From Metellina segmentata (Eukaryota > Arthropoda > Arachnida > Araneae > Tetragnathidae), in assembly GCA_947359465.1 (NCBI GenBank), contig OX375881.1:74051914-74115913 (forward strand): DNA of 64,000 nt. Reading direction: 5' to 3'. Below are positions 43,019-54,115 of this stretch, one piece after another. Numbering within the stretch: position 1 is the stretch's first letter; each line of letters opens with the position of its first letter. A program made the position numbers and the translations under genes. The notes beneath the pieces were generated by a model, which worked only from the letters and a program-made list of their open reading frames with translations, was not told where the DNA came from and did no database searches.

Positions 43019-44443
43019 TACTGCTGTTTGTAAAAAAAGCAACACCATGAAAGAGTCATCAGAATTATAATGAAATTTAATACACAAACGGCTTGTATTA
43101 GTACAAATAAATAAATATATTTTCAAAGAAAAAAAAAAACAATTTTAAGTGTTCGAAATCAGTAATTGGAGTAGCCCCCATACGTTGCAATAAGTGCTGC
43201 TATACGACGTGGCATGGAGTGAAACAGATGTTGAATGTCTGCTTGTGGAAGAGAATTCCATATTGTTTGTATGCGCACCCAAAGGTCGTCTTTTGAAGCT
43301 GTAGGACGCGGATCATGAACGAGACGCCTACCAACCAAATCCCACACGTGCTCAATAGACGACATATACGGCGAATAAGCAGGCCAATTAAGAAGTTGCA
43401 TGTGTTGGGCTGAAAAGAAGTCTCGAACATTCCTTGCAACATGTGGGCCTTGTATTTTCCCGTTGAAAGATTGTTCCAGGTATTCCTTGAAGGAAGGGAA
43501 CGACTTCGGGCTCTAACACTTCACGGACGTACCTGTTGCTATTCATATTAACCTCAGTTCGTAGCAGCTGACATCGTCCATGATACGAAATTGCACCCCA
43601 GACCTTAACTCCGGGTGTTCGGCCACTATGACGTTCGATAACGCACTCTGAAAGGTAACGTTCACCGGCTTAGCGTCTAACACGAATACGCCCATCATGG
43701 TTCCACAAATTAAAGCGGGATTCGTGAGAAAAGACAACTTGTTGCCAATCAGCCCGCAAGGCTCTGTGCTCATGAGCCCATTGCAGACGCAGCCGTCGAT
43801 GGTTTGGCGTGAGGGGGATCCTGTATAAAGGAATCTTTGCACGCAGTCCACGGTGCAGCAGACGTCGGTGAAGTGACGAAGCCGACATTAGTACACCTGT
43901 AGCAAAGAGACCAATGTGCTGCCAACTGCATGGAGGAAGCTGTACGGTCATTCACCGCCATATGGACCAGGTGTCTATCATCGCACGCTGACGTCACCTT
44001 CCGTCGTCCACTCCCAGTTTTTGGAGTTGACCGGTGCTCTTCGGTTCACTGCTTCCAAACTCGCATCACGGTGGAACTGTTCTTCTGCACACGAGATGCT
44101 ATTGCGCGATAGGAAAATCCTCCTTCACGATGGCCGATGATTCTCCTCCGTTCAAACTTCGTAAGTTGTTGAAATTTCACCCTATTCGCCCCAGAGGCAT
44201 ACTTAGGTCTCACTAAACGTTCGCCACTAAAAAATAACCATGCACTATTTTTAACGTCCAGTTACATCCCTCTATTTATACGCTTTTAGCATCAGTTCAA
44301 AGGACGCTTCTCACACCACGCATGCGTGGTGGCTCTGAAACTTTATTACTTTGCATAACATCCTATAATTGACATTTGCTGCAAAATTCATTTCATTCGG
44401 ATGATTCCTTCAATGTGTTGCATTTTTTACAAACAGCAGTGTA
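43019..44443 (-). mobile_element. Tc1-like transposon inserted in the gypsy integrase
   Basis: Its ends are inverted copies: CTGCTGTTTGTAAAAAAAGC at 43021 and the complement ending at 44439, about 40 bp in all, each with TA next to it. The - strand transposase reads LFATGVLMSASSLHRRLLHR, then LRLQWAHEHRAL, VVFSHESRFNLW, VWGAISYHGR and WPAYSPYMSSIEHVWDLVGR, ending MPRRIAALIATYGGYSNY. Frames are broken. The first catalytic Asp is His (SHESRF instead of SDESRF), and SPDM is SPYM. The element is dead. Confidence 0.92.
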
Positions 44444-45211
44444 TAAATGCATTGAAGTTATTTCTAGGAAATGTAGTTTTAGGTTTGAAAGAGTGCATCT
44501 GCTCTTGTAATTTGTGCAGAAAAGTCTCTGGCGTCGTAGAAATAGTTGGATTATCAAAACATTCTCCAGTGAGTTTTATGGTTTTACCATAAACCATTTG
44601 TGAGATTGAATGTTCAGAATCCTCCTTTATAGCTACGCTGAGGCCCAAAAGTATAGTTGGAATAGATTCTGTCCATTGAAGAGAATTGTGTGACGGTATA
44701 GTTGCTTTCGATTTTTCTATTACATTGTAGGTGAAAGCAGCTGTGTGTTTAAATGTCATTCCACAAATAGCTACTAAAATTCGAAAAAGTTTGAATGTAA
44801 ATTGCAAACCGCTGTCTGTGATGACTTCGTAAGGCACTCCAAATAGGGTTATCCAACCTTCGTAAAATGATCTTGGCACGGTTAGATGGTGAGTAAGGTC
44901 CAATGATATCAATATGAACTGTGCTTAATCGTTCATCTGGCTCTTTGTAGGTGCCTAATGGTGAGTTAGTATGTCTTATGATTTTGTTTTTCTGATAATT
45001 GATGCATGTTGGCGACCATGTTCTTACTCCTTACCGAATGTGTTTCCAAATAAATCTTGACGTCAATTGTTTCACTGTTGATTTAATGCCTGGATGGTTC
45101 AAGTCATGTATTTTGTGGAAAACATTCATCCGAAATGGTTGTGGTATGAACAGTCGAATATTTGGAGTTGAAACAACACAAGAGATTATGTTTCCAGAGG
45201 GTAGTGGATAA
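44427..45211 (-). pseudogene. gypsy integrase, N-terminal and core part
   Basis: The - strand begins with a zinc-binding segment (H-DLN-H-PGIKST, then WSPTCINYQKNK, where the last Cys of HHCC is Tyr). The core follows with DERLSTVHIDIIGPYSPS, then GVPYEVITDSGLQFTFKLF with the second catalytic Asp, and NSLQWTESIPTILLGLSVAI, VYGKTIKLTGECFD and FLHKLQEQM. Frameshifts occur near 44900 and internally. The Tc1 element interrupts it at 44443. Confidence 0.88.
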
Positions 45212-45225
45212 CTCTCAATATTAAA

Positions 45226-45760
45226 AAAAAGTTACCGCCGTCGCCGCAGGATTGAAAACTGTATTGTTTAGCTCGATTCTTAGACGGTTTCCCGAGAAAG
45301 TACTGATGAGAAAAAAAAACAAAATTAACATGGTTTGTTCTTCATCGTATTCCCTGAACAATTGTTAAGATTTTTTTCCGATGCGGCTATTAGTTTAAGG
45401 TTTATTAAGTGTCAAAATTGAAAAAGCGAAATTTCTTCCGTGAGTGAGCAAAACACATACAAATTTTCAGTCTTCAGGCGTGAGTTTTTTTAAAGAGTTC
45501 CTCTCAACTTAAATTTTTGCAGCTCGTCGAGTTTTTTTAGAAATTCAATTTGGTTCTTGATAATATTTTTTTGAAATTCGGGACATTTTCATTACTTTTT
45601 TTAAATTGTCGTATCTATATCGTATTACTATTAGTTTTTAATTTTTAAAATATCGCAGTATACCTTAGAATGTACTCTTTCTTACGGTACAATTATTTTT
45701 GAAATTAGTTAATAATTAAATTCGATGCGATCAAAAGTTGGTCATACAAAATTCGGAATC
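45226..45760. repeat. Dispersed repeat 'R', copy inside the gypsy remnant
   Basis: Reverse-complement copy of 39110-39606 (see that entry). Its A-run end touches the integrase reading at about 45215. The sequence between here and the gag at 45893 is not recognisable as gypsy, so the missing protease/RT region was lost at this junction. Confidence 0.8.
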
Positions 45761-45892
45761 TTTGGATATTTTTTCTGCTCTTTTCCAACTGCAAGAAGAA
45801 ACTCACTTGTCCAGTAAACACTTGTCGCCAAATTTAAAGTGATCTGGAACGAGAACATTTTCTTTTGATCTCGAAATACGATTGACAGTTAA

Positions 45893-46466
45893 TTAAAGAA
45901 TTTGCTGTTCCAAAGACGTTATTTTTAGAATTAAACCATTAACTGTTAGCGAAGAAGTTTTTACAGCATTCACTGTACAGATGTCGCGTCTGGAGCTCTG
46001 ATCGCAGATCTTATCAGCCAATAACGCCAATTTATTAATATCTTCATCACTAACTAGAAAAATGTGTTTTATTGCTTCTGACAATTTGTCGAGCCAATGA
46101 GTTTTAATTAAATTTTCAGATACATCGAGAGTAGCAACTGCACGTAAATTTTGCAAAAGTTGGCAGGGTTTGATATCTCCCAGTTCAATTCCTGTGATGA
46201 GACGTCTGATACTCGTGCTTTCCTTCTCCTTAAAGAAATTTAACAGGCTTGTTTTAGAGTTTACAACTACTAATACTACTAACAATGTCCCAAATGTTTT
46301 CGACAAATTTCGGCTCAAGCCGAGACACCAAATGGTTAAATTTTGTTTCATCAGACACAATATTGTTAATTTTAAACTGAGCCTCAACTTGATAAAACCG
46401 AATTTCTGGTTTATCAATCCAGAATGGATGCATTTTGATGCTCACCTTGTGAAGTTCTGAAGACAA
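45893..46466 (-). pseudogene. gypsy gag remnant
   Basis: The - strand starts KVSIKMHPFWIDKPEIRFYQ, then VEAQFKINNIVSDETKFNHL and ENIWDIV. After a frameshift near 46255 it continues LRRLITGIELGDIKP-like sequence, then SQLLQNLRA-type and KTHWLDKLSEAIKHIFLVSD, LALLADKI. This is the capsid-type Gag seen in arthropod Ty3/gypsy elements. No zinc knuckle remains. Confidence 0.85.
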
Positions 46467-46533
46467 AAGAAGCGTTTTGTTTCAGTTTCCTTTTCAGTCA
46501 TGTTGTTGACGTTAGTCCAGGGTCACCAATTAA

Positions 46534-46780
46534 TATTGGTAATGATTTCTCAGTTGAAGCTGATTTTAAGAAATTTTATAGTTACTGGATATTTACATTG
46601 GGAAACATCGTTAATTCTATCTTTTGCAATCAGACAAATAAATAGAACAACAATCTTTCTGTTTACAAGAATTCATTTTTATTTTCTAATTCGCGTTGCC
46701 AGGTTTTGATGTCGAGCTTTTAAAAAAAGGAAGATTATACTCAGCATACACAGATGCTTCCAATATACATAGATGCTACA
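46534..46780 (-). repeat. gypsy 5' LTR (247 bp)
   Basis: Partner of 42186-42463. The inner neighbour on the - strand is the TTGGTGACCC primer-site-like segment (about 46516-46533). The GGCT duplication follows at 46781-46784. Confidence 0.9.
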
Positions 46781-46784
46781 GGCT

Positions 46785-48357
46785 CAATCCCTCCGCTCAG
46801 ACTAATCAACATCTCAACGGTTTTGCGAAAGTCCCCAAGGAGCATAGAATATGGGAGAAGAATAAATTATAGTGTACAGGTTATTACATGGGGAGTGTAT
46901 ATAGTATAGGTAAATGTGTGCGTATTCCATTAACCTTTCCCGAGGAGTTCTCACTCTGGGTTTGACAAACACGAACAGGACTCAATTTTCAACGGGTGTT
47001 GAAATTAAACTTAGGCATCATAGAAGGTTTATCGAAAGAGTATAGGTTGATGTTCCATTAACCTTGGGCATCACCAGGTAGTCATGGCTACTTTGTATGC
47101 TTCCTTTCGTAGGATCTACTGCTGTGTCAATGGTTCGTCTGTTCCCTCGCAGGGTGAACAGTAAATGGGCTTAAAGACATTTTTTAGTGTCTTTTTCTAC
47201 TCTTTTTGGTACCTTAAGATCGTACTGAATTAGGCCCAGATAAGGACCTTGGGTTTTTTTTCGTGGGGGTCGGGTATAGCATTCCCTACCTTCATCAAAC
47301 CAGTTTATAGCCTTGGCATGGCTTGTTGTGAGACTAAATTGTGTCCTAGAGTGTGAAAAGATTCATAATACGTTGAAAGAACACAATGTTTTTTGGGAAG
47401 ATTATTTCTTGGAGAATTATTCATTGCACGATTGTGGTAAAAAGCAGTCCTCTCTATGTGTATCTAATGCTTTTATGCGTTGTGTCACAAGAATAATGGT
47501 GAGCTCAATATGTTAATGTAACAAAACTTTTTATCATCTTACTTTTTCACGCGAATACAGAATAATACATAACCCCATCTCGTTTTTACCATCCAATGTC
47601 CCGATTTTAGCTCGATGAAATATGGTCTGCCTGCTCCACTGTCTACTTTAGCTATACGAATAAAACAAAATAGAATGCATTATATGTACTGAAACTCAAT
47701 ATTGGAACAACTGAAAATCTGGTAATTTGATCATCTGTTTTCGAGCTCTAGCGTTGTTCTTATATTTAACTCAGGTTACTTATGCGATAGAAGTGTCATT
47801 TGCATTGCTGCTGCCTAAACAAAATTTTATTTCCATTTTCTTGAAATTGGGAAATTGGTCCATTCTGTTTACTCTAAGCTCAACGACAATAGCATAGTCA
47901 GAATTTCTTTTTGTCGTGCGAATAATATTGAAAAAATATTTCTTATGCCAAATGAAGATCTGGACCTCGCTATAACTTTAAAAGTTTCATTAAACGACTA
48001 TATCGTATATCACACAGGATAAATTGTTAAGTAATAGATTATATGGCATAAAATTGACGTGTGTAGGTTGATTCGAATACAAAAATCACTTTACAGTGCT
48101 TCTGTTTGTCAAATTTTTTTATGGCAATTTATAATAACATTAAGTAAATATCACTAACCAATTCTCACTTTATTCACTTCCTTGTTATTTACGAAGCGTT
48201 GATACTAATACGCATATATGTGAGATGGCTATTAACTGTGAAAAAACAAACTCTCACATTCTTCAATTTCAGTAAGAAACTGAACCAGTCATTAATTTAC
48301 TTTTTATTAAAAACTAGATCGATTTACTAATTTAACCTTTCTGTATATGATTTAAAA
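46785..48357. other. Unannotated stretch right of the gypsy element
   Basis: No domain, TIR or SINE recognised. 46785-47310 is less AT-rich than what follows. Confidence 0.45.
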
Positions 48358-48885
48358 GGCGGCTGGTGAACCTTAAATCTGTCGTGTTTGAAAGTCCTCA
48401 CGTTGAGTTGGTGTGGAAGTTTAGAGAGTGGGGTGCTAGCTCAGGTGTTGCCTCGTCATCTGACCGTGGTTCAAAAATATAAGGTGTTGTCCTCGAATCT
48501 TTCTCTTTAGGGATTGATCCCGGACCGTCGTCAATAGCCCGTTACGTTGCTCTAGTACGACGTTAATTACCAATTACCGTATATGATTTTACGGATCACA
48601 TTTTGCAGCATTTCAAATGCCTTCTCGTGCAGTATGAAAAAGTTCTTTGCTGCTGGAGAGTGGGGTGCTAGCTCAGGTGTTGCCTCGTCATCTGACCGTG
48701 GTTCAAAATTATAAGGTGTTGTCCTCGAATCTTTCCCTTAAGGGATTGATCCCGGACCGTCGTCAATAGCCCGTTATGTTGCTCTAGTACGACGTTAATT
48801 ACCAATTACCGTATATGATTTTACGGATCACATTTTGCAGCATTTCAAATGCATTCTCTTGCAGCATGAAAAAGTTCTTTCCCCC
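48358..48885 (+). repeat. SINE fragment caught in a 232-bp tandem duplication
   Basis: A 5'-truncated SINE (from GGCGGCTGGTGAACCTTAAA) runs through GATCCCGGACCGTCGTCAAT to ACGTTAATTACCAATTACC. Part of it plus 3' flank is then repeated in tandem: GAGAGTGGGGTGCTAGC occurs at 48424 and 48656. The copies differ by only a few bases, so the duplication came after the SINE insertion and is fairly recent. Confidence 0.9.
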
Positions 48886-49449
48886 CAACCCTATTTCAGT
48901 TACATAACCGTGAATCCATTCTATTCATTCTTCTGACTAGGATAGTACATTTTTTTTTCTAAAAAAAAAGCACAGCTATATCTTTCTCAGTTCTTGCTCA
49001 TTCCAACACACGTCACTTTATTAGATTAAAATATCATACAAATTCATTTTTCACTTATCGGAAAATACATAAGGTATAAGCATCTAAAATGGAAAACGAA
49101 TGTGTAATCGCGTTTCTAAGAGGCCATTAAATTAAAGTGGACGAGTCTAGAATTCCATAACTTTAATAAGAGAACTATTTTCTTTCATTGAAGGAGAAAG
49201 TCGTGAGATAGAATAGCGCCATTTTCATTTCATTCCTTACAGACATTCCACGAACTCGACCAAAAGATATTTTCGCACATTGTTTCGGCTTGCTCCAGAT
49301 GTGTTTCGTATTTTAAAAACTAGCATGAAGTAAAAAAAAAAAAAAGGGCAGACGATAATAACAATAACAAAAAAAGTTAACAAAAAAATAAAGCAGCAAA
49401 CGATAGCAAAAAAATTAATTTTGGAAAGTCAAATAATTATTAAAACCAG

Positions 49450-49790
49450 TCCCGAAAAGAAGAATCCCAAAGCACTGAGCTGAGCTTTCTCTCTGCTTGG
49501 GCCAAAAGCGTCCCGTTCCGCCTAAAATTCCTCGCATAGCGGATAGCTTCGTTTGGCAGCGCGGAAGAACGCGGATTATTCGAAACTCGCGATCTGGGAA
49601 TTCCGCGCGTTTGTCGGTAGCATTCCAGACCTAGAAAAATGGGGATTCCAATGGTGGCATCACGGCTTCTGATCGCATTCCCGTCTTGACGTTATTGGAA
49701 GCCGGTGCTAGGGGCTCTGGAAAGGGTTGCAATTACTGCGCGCGCGCCAAAACCTTCGCCAAGAATTTGAATTAAACAATTCGGGAGAAA
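49450..49790. other. CpG-containing GC-rich island, no ORF or repeat seen
   Basis: This segment has many CpG (GCGCGGAAGAACGCGG, ACTGCGCGCGCGCC) in very AT-rich surroundings and matches nothing else in the window. It could be a conserved non-coding element, a promoter or an unrecognised repeat. Confidence 0.4.
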
Positions 49791-51496
49791 AGGGGATGGT
49801 TAAGAATGCTGCGACAATTCTTAGAACATGCAATTAAAGAATGCAGAATAAATAACCTTCGAAAGGCCCTCATGAATAATTTCAACAATCTATTGAGTAT
49901 TAATGCCTTAAAACGGTATGGATTGAGTATTCAGGAGCTGATGTTTTGTATTTAAGTATTTCGCAAAGTATTTAAAAATATGAAAAACAAATTAACTCGT
50001 TCTTTTTTCCCCTGCAATACTCTTTAAAGTATAAATAAGCTTTAAAAACAAATTTAAAGTTGTGAACAATTTTAAATTCATCATAATTGTCGATTACGAC
50101 TGTCCATAACATTATACACTATAGTATGAACTTCTTACAATGGAGTGTTTGTTTGTTGTTTGTACATGGAATATTTTCGACCCATTTCAAGTTTTCTATC
50201 CGTTTCGGACCCTTCTGATGCCAAATCCGCCTCTTCCGCGTTTGGTGTCTATCTGTCTGTGTCTATATGTATGAGCCCTATACACGTCCACTCGGTTCAA
50301 TATATTTTCAAGGAAATTTGTATGCAGTGAGTACTTATTATCTTCATTTAGTGAGTGAAAGTGGTTTCGAAAGTCTGTCTGTCCGTCTTTCTGTTTTATG
50401 TTCGATTTTGTGTTTGTGTGTTTTTGCAGGCATCACATAAATATTATTCCAGATATTTGATTGCAATGTGTTTTATTTTATACATTATCTATTTGTTTAG
50501 TGAATGCAATATTAAAAATTTCTTTATTGTTATATTTAGAAGAGTTTCATGCTGAAACACCTGAGTAAGTATTCTTAAGTCAGCCACAATTTGGTAGTTT
50601 TCGAAAAATTGGAATGTATTTTGAGTATTACGATTACTTTGATTGCTTTACCAATACTGCTGAAAAGGCAATTTTTTTCTTAAAATTATTATTATTTTTT
50701 TATATAATAATTTTAGATCTGATACTTCATTTATTTCGAGTCTTATTTTTGTTCTTTGCACAATGTAAGCGATTTCGGAATATTTGGGACAGACAATATT
50801 TTTCAAAGAACTGGACTAAAACGAAAACTCGTATTTCTTTCGCTCTGAATTTATTTCGCATTTCTAAAATTTTCACCACTTTTAAGTTATAACTTGTGGC
50901 AACTGCGAGATCAAGAGATAAAAAGGAATCACAGATTAATATCTTTAGAACAACTTTTTCCCGACATCTTTTATGTTGTTTTATTTCGCTGTTTTCATTC
51001 ATTTTCTGTTTTAAATATTTATCCTTTTAATAAATTGTGTTTCTTTTCTATCACACGCAACACCATCGATTCGCTTAAACACTACGTATTCGATTTAAAG
51101 TAGCTGGTAATTCAATAAAGCAACTTCAAGTGTAATTATGCCGTTTTTGAAAGAATAATGCCGTTATTGAAAGAATAATACCGTTATCGAAAGAATAATG
51201 CCGTTATTGAAAGAAGAATATCGTTATCGAAAGAATAATAATGTTTAAAAATTCCACACTAGAACTTTTCAAATATTAAAAAATTCTTTGTCATAATAAC
51301 AGGAGAAGATTGCGAATATCCCATGGAAGTAGGAAATATAAGGAAGTGCCATAACAATGTTTCGCTACCGGTTTAACTAAAGCCGATATTTCCATGGTTA
51401 AAAACTTTAAACGTTGTATTTTTTTCATTTTAAGATGTGTTCATTCATTTTGCAACTGAGCGATGCTCAATAAGATAATTTTTTCTAATTTTGGCA

Positions 51497-51824
51497 TCGA
51501 CCAACCGGTACAGTGGTTAAGGTGTTAGCCTCTAGATCGAAGGTTCCTGGTTCGAATACGGGTCCAGGTGTGGATGTTTGTAAGCGTATGGTGTAGAGGC
51601 GGCTGGTTCACACTAAATCTGTCGTGGCCGAAAGTCCTCACGTTGGGTTGGCGTGGAAGTTTGGAGAGTTGGGTGCCAGCTCAGGTGTTACTTCGTCACC
51701 TGACCGTGGTTCAAAATTACGAGGTGCTGTCCTCGGACCTTTCCCTTCATTGACTGATCCCGGACCGTCGTCAATAGCCCGTTGTGTTGCTCTAGTACGA
51801 CGTTAACTAAAATTACCATTACCA
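51497..51824 (+). mobile_element. Full-length tRNA-derived SINE with 13-bp target duplication
   Basis: Perfect direct repeats TCTAATTTTGGCA flank it at 51484-51496 and 51825-51837. The head has an A-box-like ACAGTGGTTAAGGTG and a B box GGTTCGAATACGGG. The body (CGTGGCCGAAAGTCCTCACG through GATCCCGGACCGTCGTCAAT) is shared with the copies at 29305, 48358 and others. It ends in an ATTACC-type short repeat. It lies inside the P-like element. Confidence 0.93.
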
Positions 51825-52340
51825 TCTAATTTTGGCAATATTTTGTTTTTTAAATGATAATTTAAATATGATATATAAAAATAATTTACTAACTTTTTCA
51901 CGTTTGCTTTTAAATTTTGTGATTGAATATGCTATAATATAATTACAATAAAGAAACAGAAAACTATCAATGCTAGTTTCTTTTTTTGTTTATCATTAGC
52001 ATGCAAAATGTTTTAAAACAGCTTTTAAATTGGTAAAAACTAAATGATTAGTAAAATTATAGATATTCTACAAATACCATTTCTTAGTAATGTTTTAATT
52101 TATATTAGCTGATCCCACACATAGCTTCTGCCCTCTAGTGCCTAATAGTCTAGTGCTAATTTTTATCCCTCATTCTTGTTTTTATAAATTGTATCCAAAT
52201 TGGTTTCCACAATAAGGCATTGAAATTCATTTTATTGATTTCCTGCATACATTTAAATACACACACTTTTGGCCCAATCATCCATTCTAAATATTTATTT
52301 TCTTCTGGTATTTTACTTCTTATTATGCACCGCTTTATGA

Positions 52341-52389
52341 TTATGCACTGCTTATCCATGCATCTCTACGTTCTGGGTCTTTGAGAAAC
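52341..52389 (-). pseudogene. THAP domain exon 2 of the P-like element
   Basis: After the acceptor TTTCATTTCAG the - strand reads (R)FLKDPERRDAWISSA and then TAA at 52341. FHR-F.KDPE.R..W is the second part of a THAP domain and joins exon 1 in phase 2. The stop right after it truncates the protein, and the rest of the domain cannot be read. Confidence 0.7.
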
Positions 52390-52659
52390 CTGAAATGAAA
52401 ATTATTTTAGTTAGATACAATAAATTGATAGATTCATTGAAACCTTTGTATATTGATCCTGTCTAATGATAAACCTGTCTAACTTTATTTTTTCCAAATC
52501 CCAGCTGTATTACATGTTTTACTGTTTATCTTAGACTTCTAAAACAAAAACTTATATACATAAACTAATTCAATCTAAAAACCCACTAAATCAAACTTTT
52601 TTACAATTACATACTTTGATTATAAAAATAAACATGCTTGATAAATTCAAGACTGATTA

Positions 52660-53312
52660 TCTATATATATAATTCTCTTACGTGGCTCACAAAAAAGACG
52701 TTATTTGTAATCGCGTTTTGGCAATACTGTACGATTGTTTGTTTATCGCGAAGTCTCGCGCTTCGATTGAATTTATAGCGTTATCGGATGAAATTTTATT
52801 GAAAAAAAAAAGGAAATTTTAATGAGCTGTTGCAGTTAGTTTATAATAGAAATCAAAGAAAGCGGAGGATCTTTTCAGGGCCATTTAAAAAACGGTCCTT
52901 TTCAGGACCAACAATTATAGTTCAACAAGACGCTTGCACTACAACTTTCGGCAACAAACTCAATGAAAAAGTGTGGGTCGTTTGAGTGCTGGGAAAATGT
53001 ACACACAAACAATATGCTGGGTATTCAATTTCCAAAGCAACGCTCACATTTCGAGTCAAAATTTGCACAAAGTTTTCATTTGAAATCCGATTTTAGAGAT
53101 ACTGTATATATTTTCTGTAAAACAGAAAATTTAGATTTGAAAAACATTTTTTTTTGGAATATCATATTTTGTAAACAATTCCTTCTGCTAGGACACATGT
53201 CTTCATTGAGGCGAGCGAAGCGAGCATATGTTCGCGCAGCGAACCAATGAGGATTGCGAAGCAATCCTCCGGGGGTTGGCGAGCGTTAACGAGCAGGGGG
53301 CAGGCCCCCTAG
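52660..53312 (+). mobile_element. Helitron, 653 bp, second family, inside the P-like element
   Basis: It starts TCTATATATATAATTCTCTT after A and ends GGGGGTTGGCGAGCGTTAAC, GAGCAGGGGG and CAGGCCCCCTAG before T. A hairpin is formed by GGGGGC/GCCCCC-type sequence near the end. It is non-autonomous and lies in the intron between the two THAP exons. The 95-codon ORF inside has no known domain. Confidence 0.9.
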
Positions 53313-54044
53313 TTCAATATATTATGTCTGTTCACACAAATCCACATAGAAATGAGCTTTTTTGTTATAAATTCTTTCTAAAATTGTAATACATGCAAAT
53401 ATAGTAAAACTAGGACTTCAAGCATAAATTGTATGAGCTCATAACCTTAACCATTGGCTCAAGAGATGCGTGTTTTGAAAAACTTCATACAGTTACAATG
53501 TTTTAAGTATTTGCTTGTCTTCTAAAAAACTCATTAACAAGTTGCTCACAGTCCAAGGTTTCAATAGCATTTGAAGCAGTTAGTGGCTCAACGCAAAACA
53601 ACTTAACTTACAAAAAAAATGTGTTTTAGAAACCAAAAGTAATGTTTATAATTCGAATTTTATAACTGTTAGCTAAGGCTGTTTTATTCTAAATCCTGTA
53701 AGATGAGGTAATATTTTCACCCATGAACTAAAAATACTGTTTATTTACTGTTATACCGCTACTGTTTATTTGACTGTAATACTTTTTCATTAAATAAAAG
53801 TTAAACTTTCCTAAAACTCAGTTTCTAACTCTTATTACAACTGGTAGGTTAAAAAATCAAAATTGTACAATTCTGTTAATTAATAAATAAAATTAATAAT
53901 ATCTTTGGATAAATCAGTCAACTTTTCAAAACAATTCTTTAAATGTTTATAAATACGTCTAGTTTTGAACATAATTCTGCTTGAACACTTAGAAGTTACA
54001 GGTCAAAAAGCTATCAGCCTAAAGATACATCTAATTAAACTTAC

Positions 54045-54115
54045 CTATGAAACGATATTCCACGGATCTTCTTTGTCTTTCGGTTTGTACTCCCGTAAGC
54101 TACACATGAAGTCAT
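54045..54115 (-). pseudogene. THAP domain exon 1 of the P-like element
   Basis: ATG at 54115 opens MTSCVAYGSTNRKTKKIRGI and SFH, ending at the donor AG|GTAAGT (54045/54044), phase 2. This is the C..(A)YGC.NR....FHR start of a THAP zinc finger, but the second Cys is Ser (YGS), so a zinc ligand is lost. The intron to exon 2 is 1,655 bp, 653 of them Helitron. Confidence 0.72.

Larger units (their letters stand above)
42186..46780 (-). mobile_element. Degenerate Ty3/gypsy retrotransposon with both LTRs
   Basis: Direct repeats 42186-42463 and 46534-46780 are the LTRs, and the outer flanks carry the 4-bp TSD GGCT (42182-42185 and 46781-46784). On the - strand each LTR starts TGTAGCATC. A purine-rich tract (GGAAGAGAG) precedes the downstream LTR. 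A primer-binding-site-like segment (TTGGTGACCCTGGACT) follows the upstream one. Coding order on the - strand is gag, then integrase; protease, RT and RNase H are missing. Two foreign segments lie inside: a Tc1-like element (43019-44443) and repeat R (45226-45760). It cannot transpose by itself. Confidence 0.92.
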
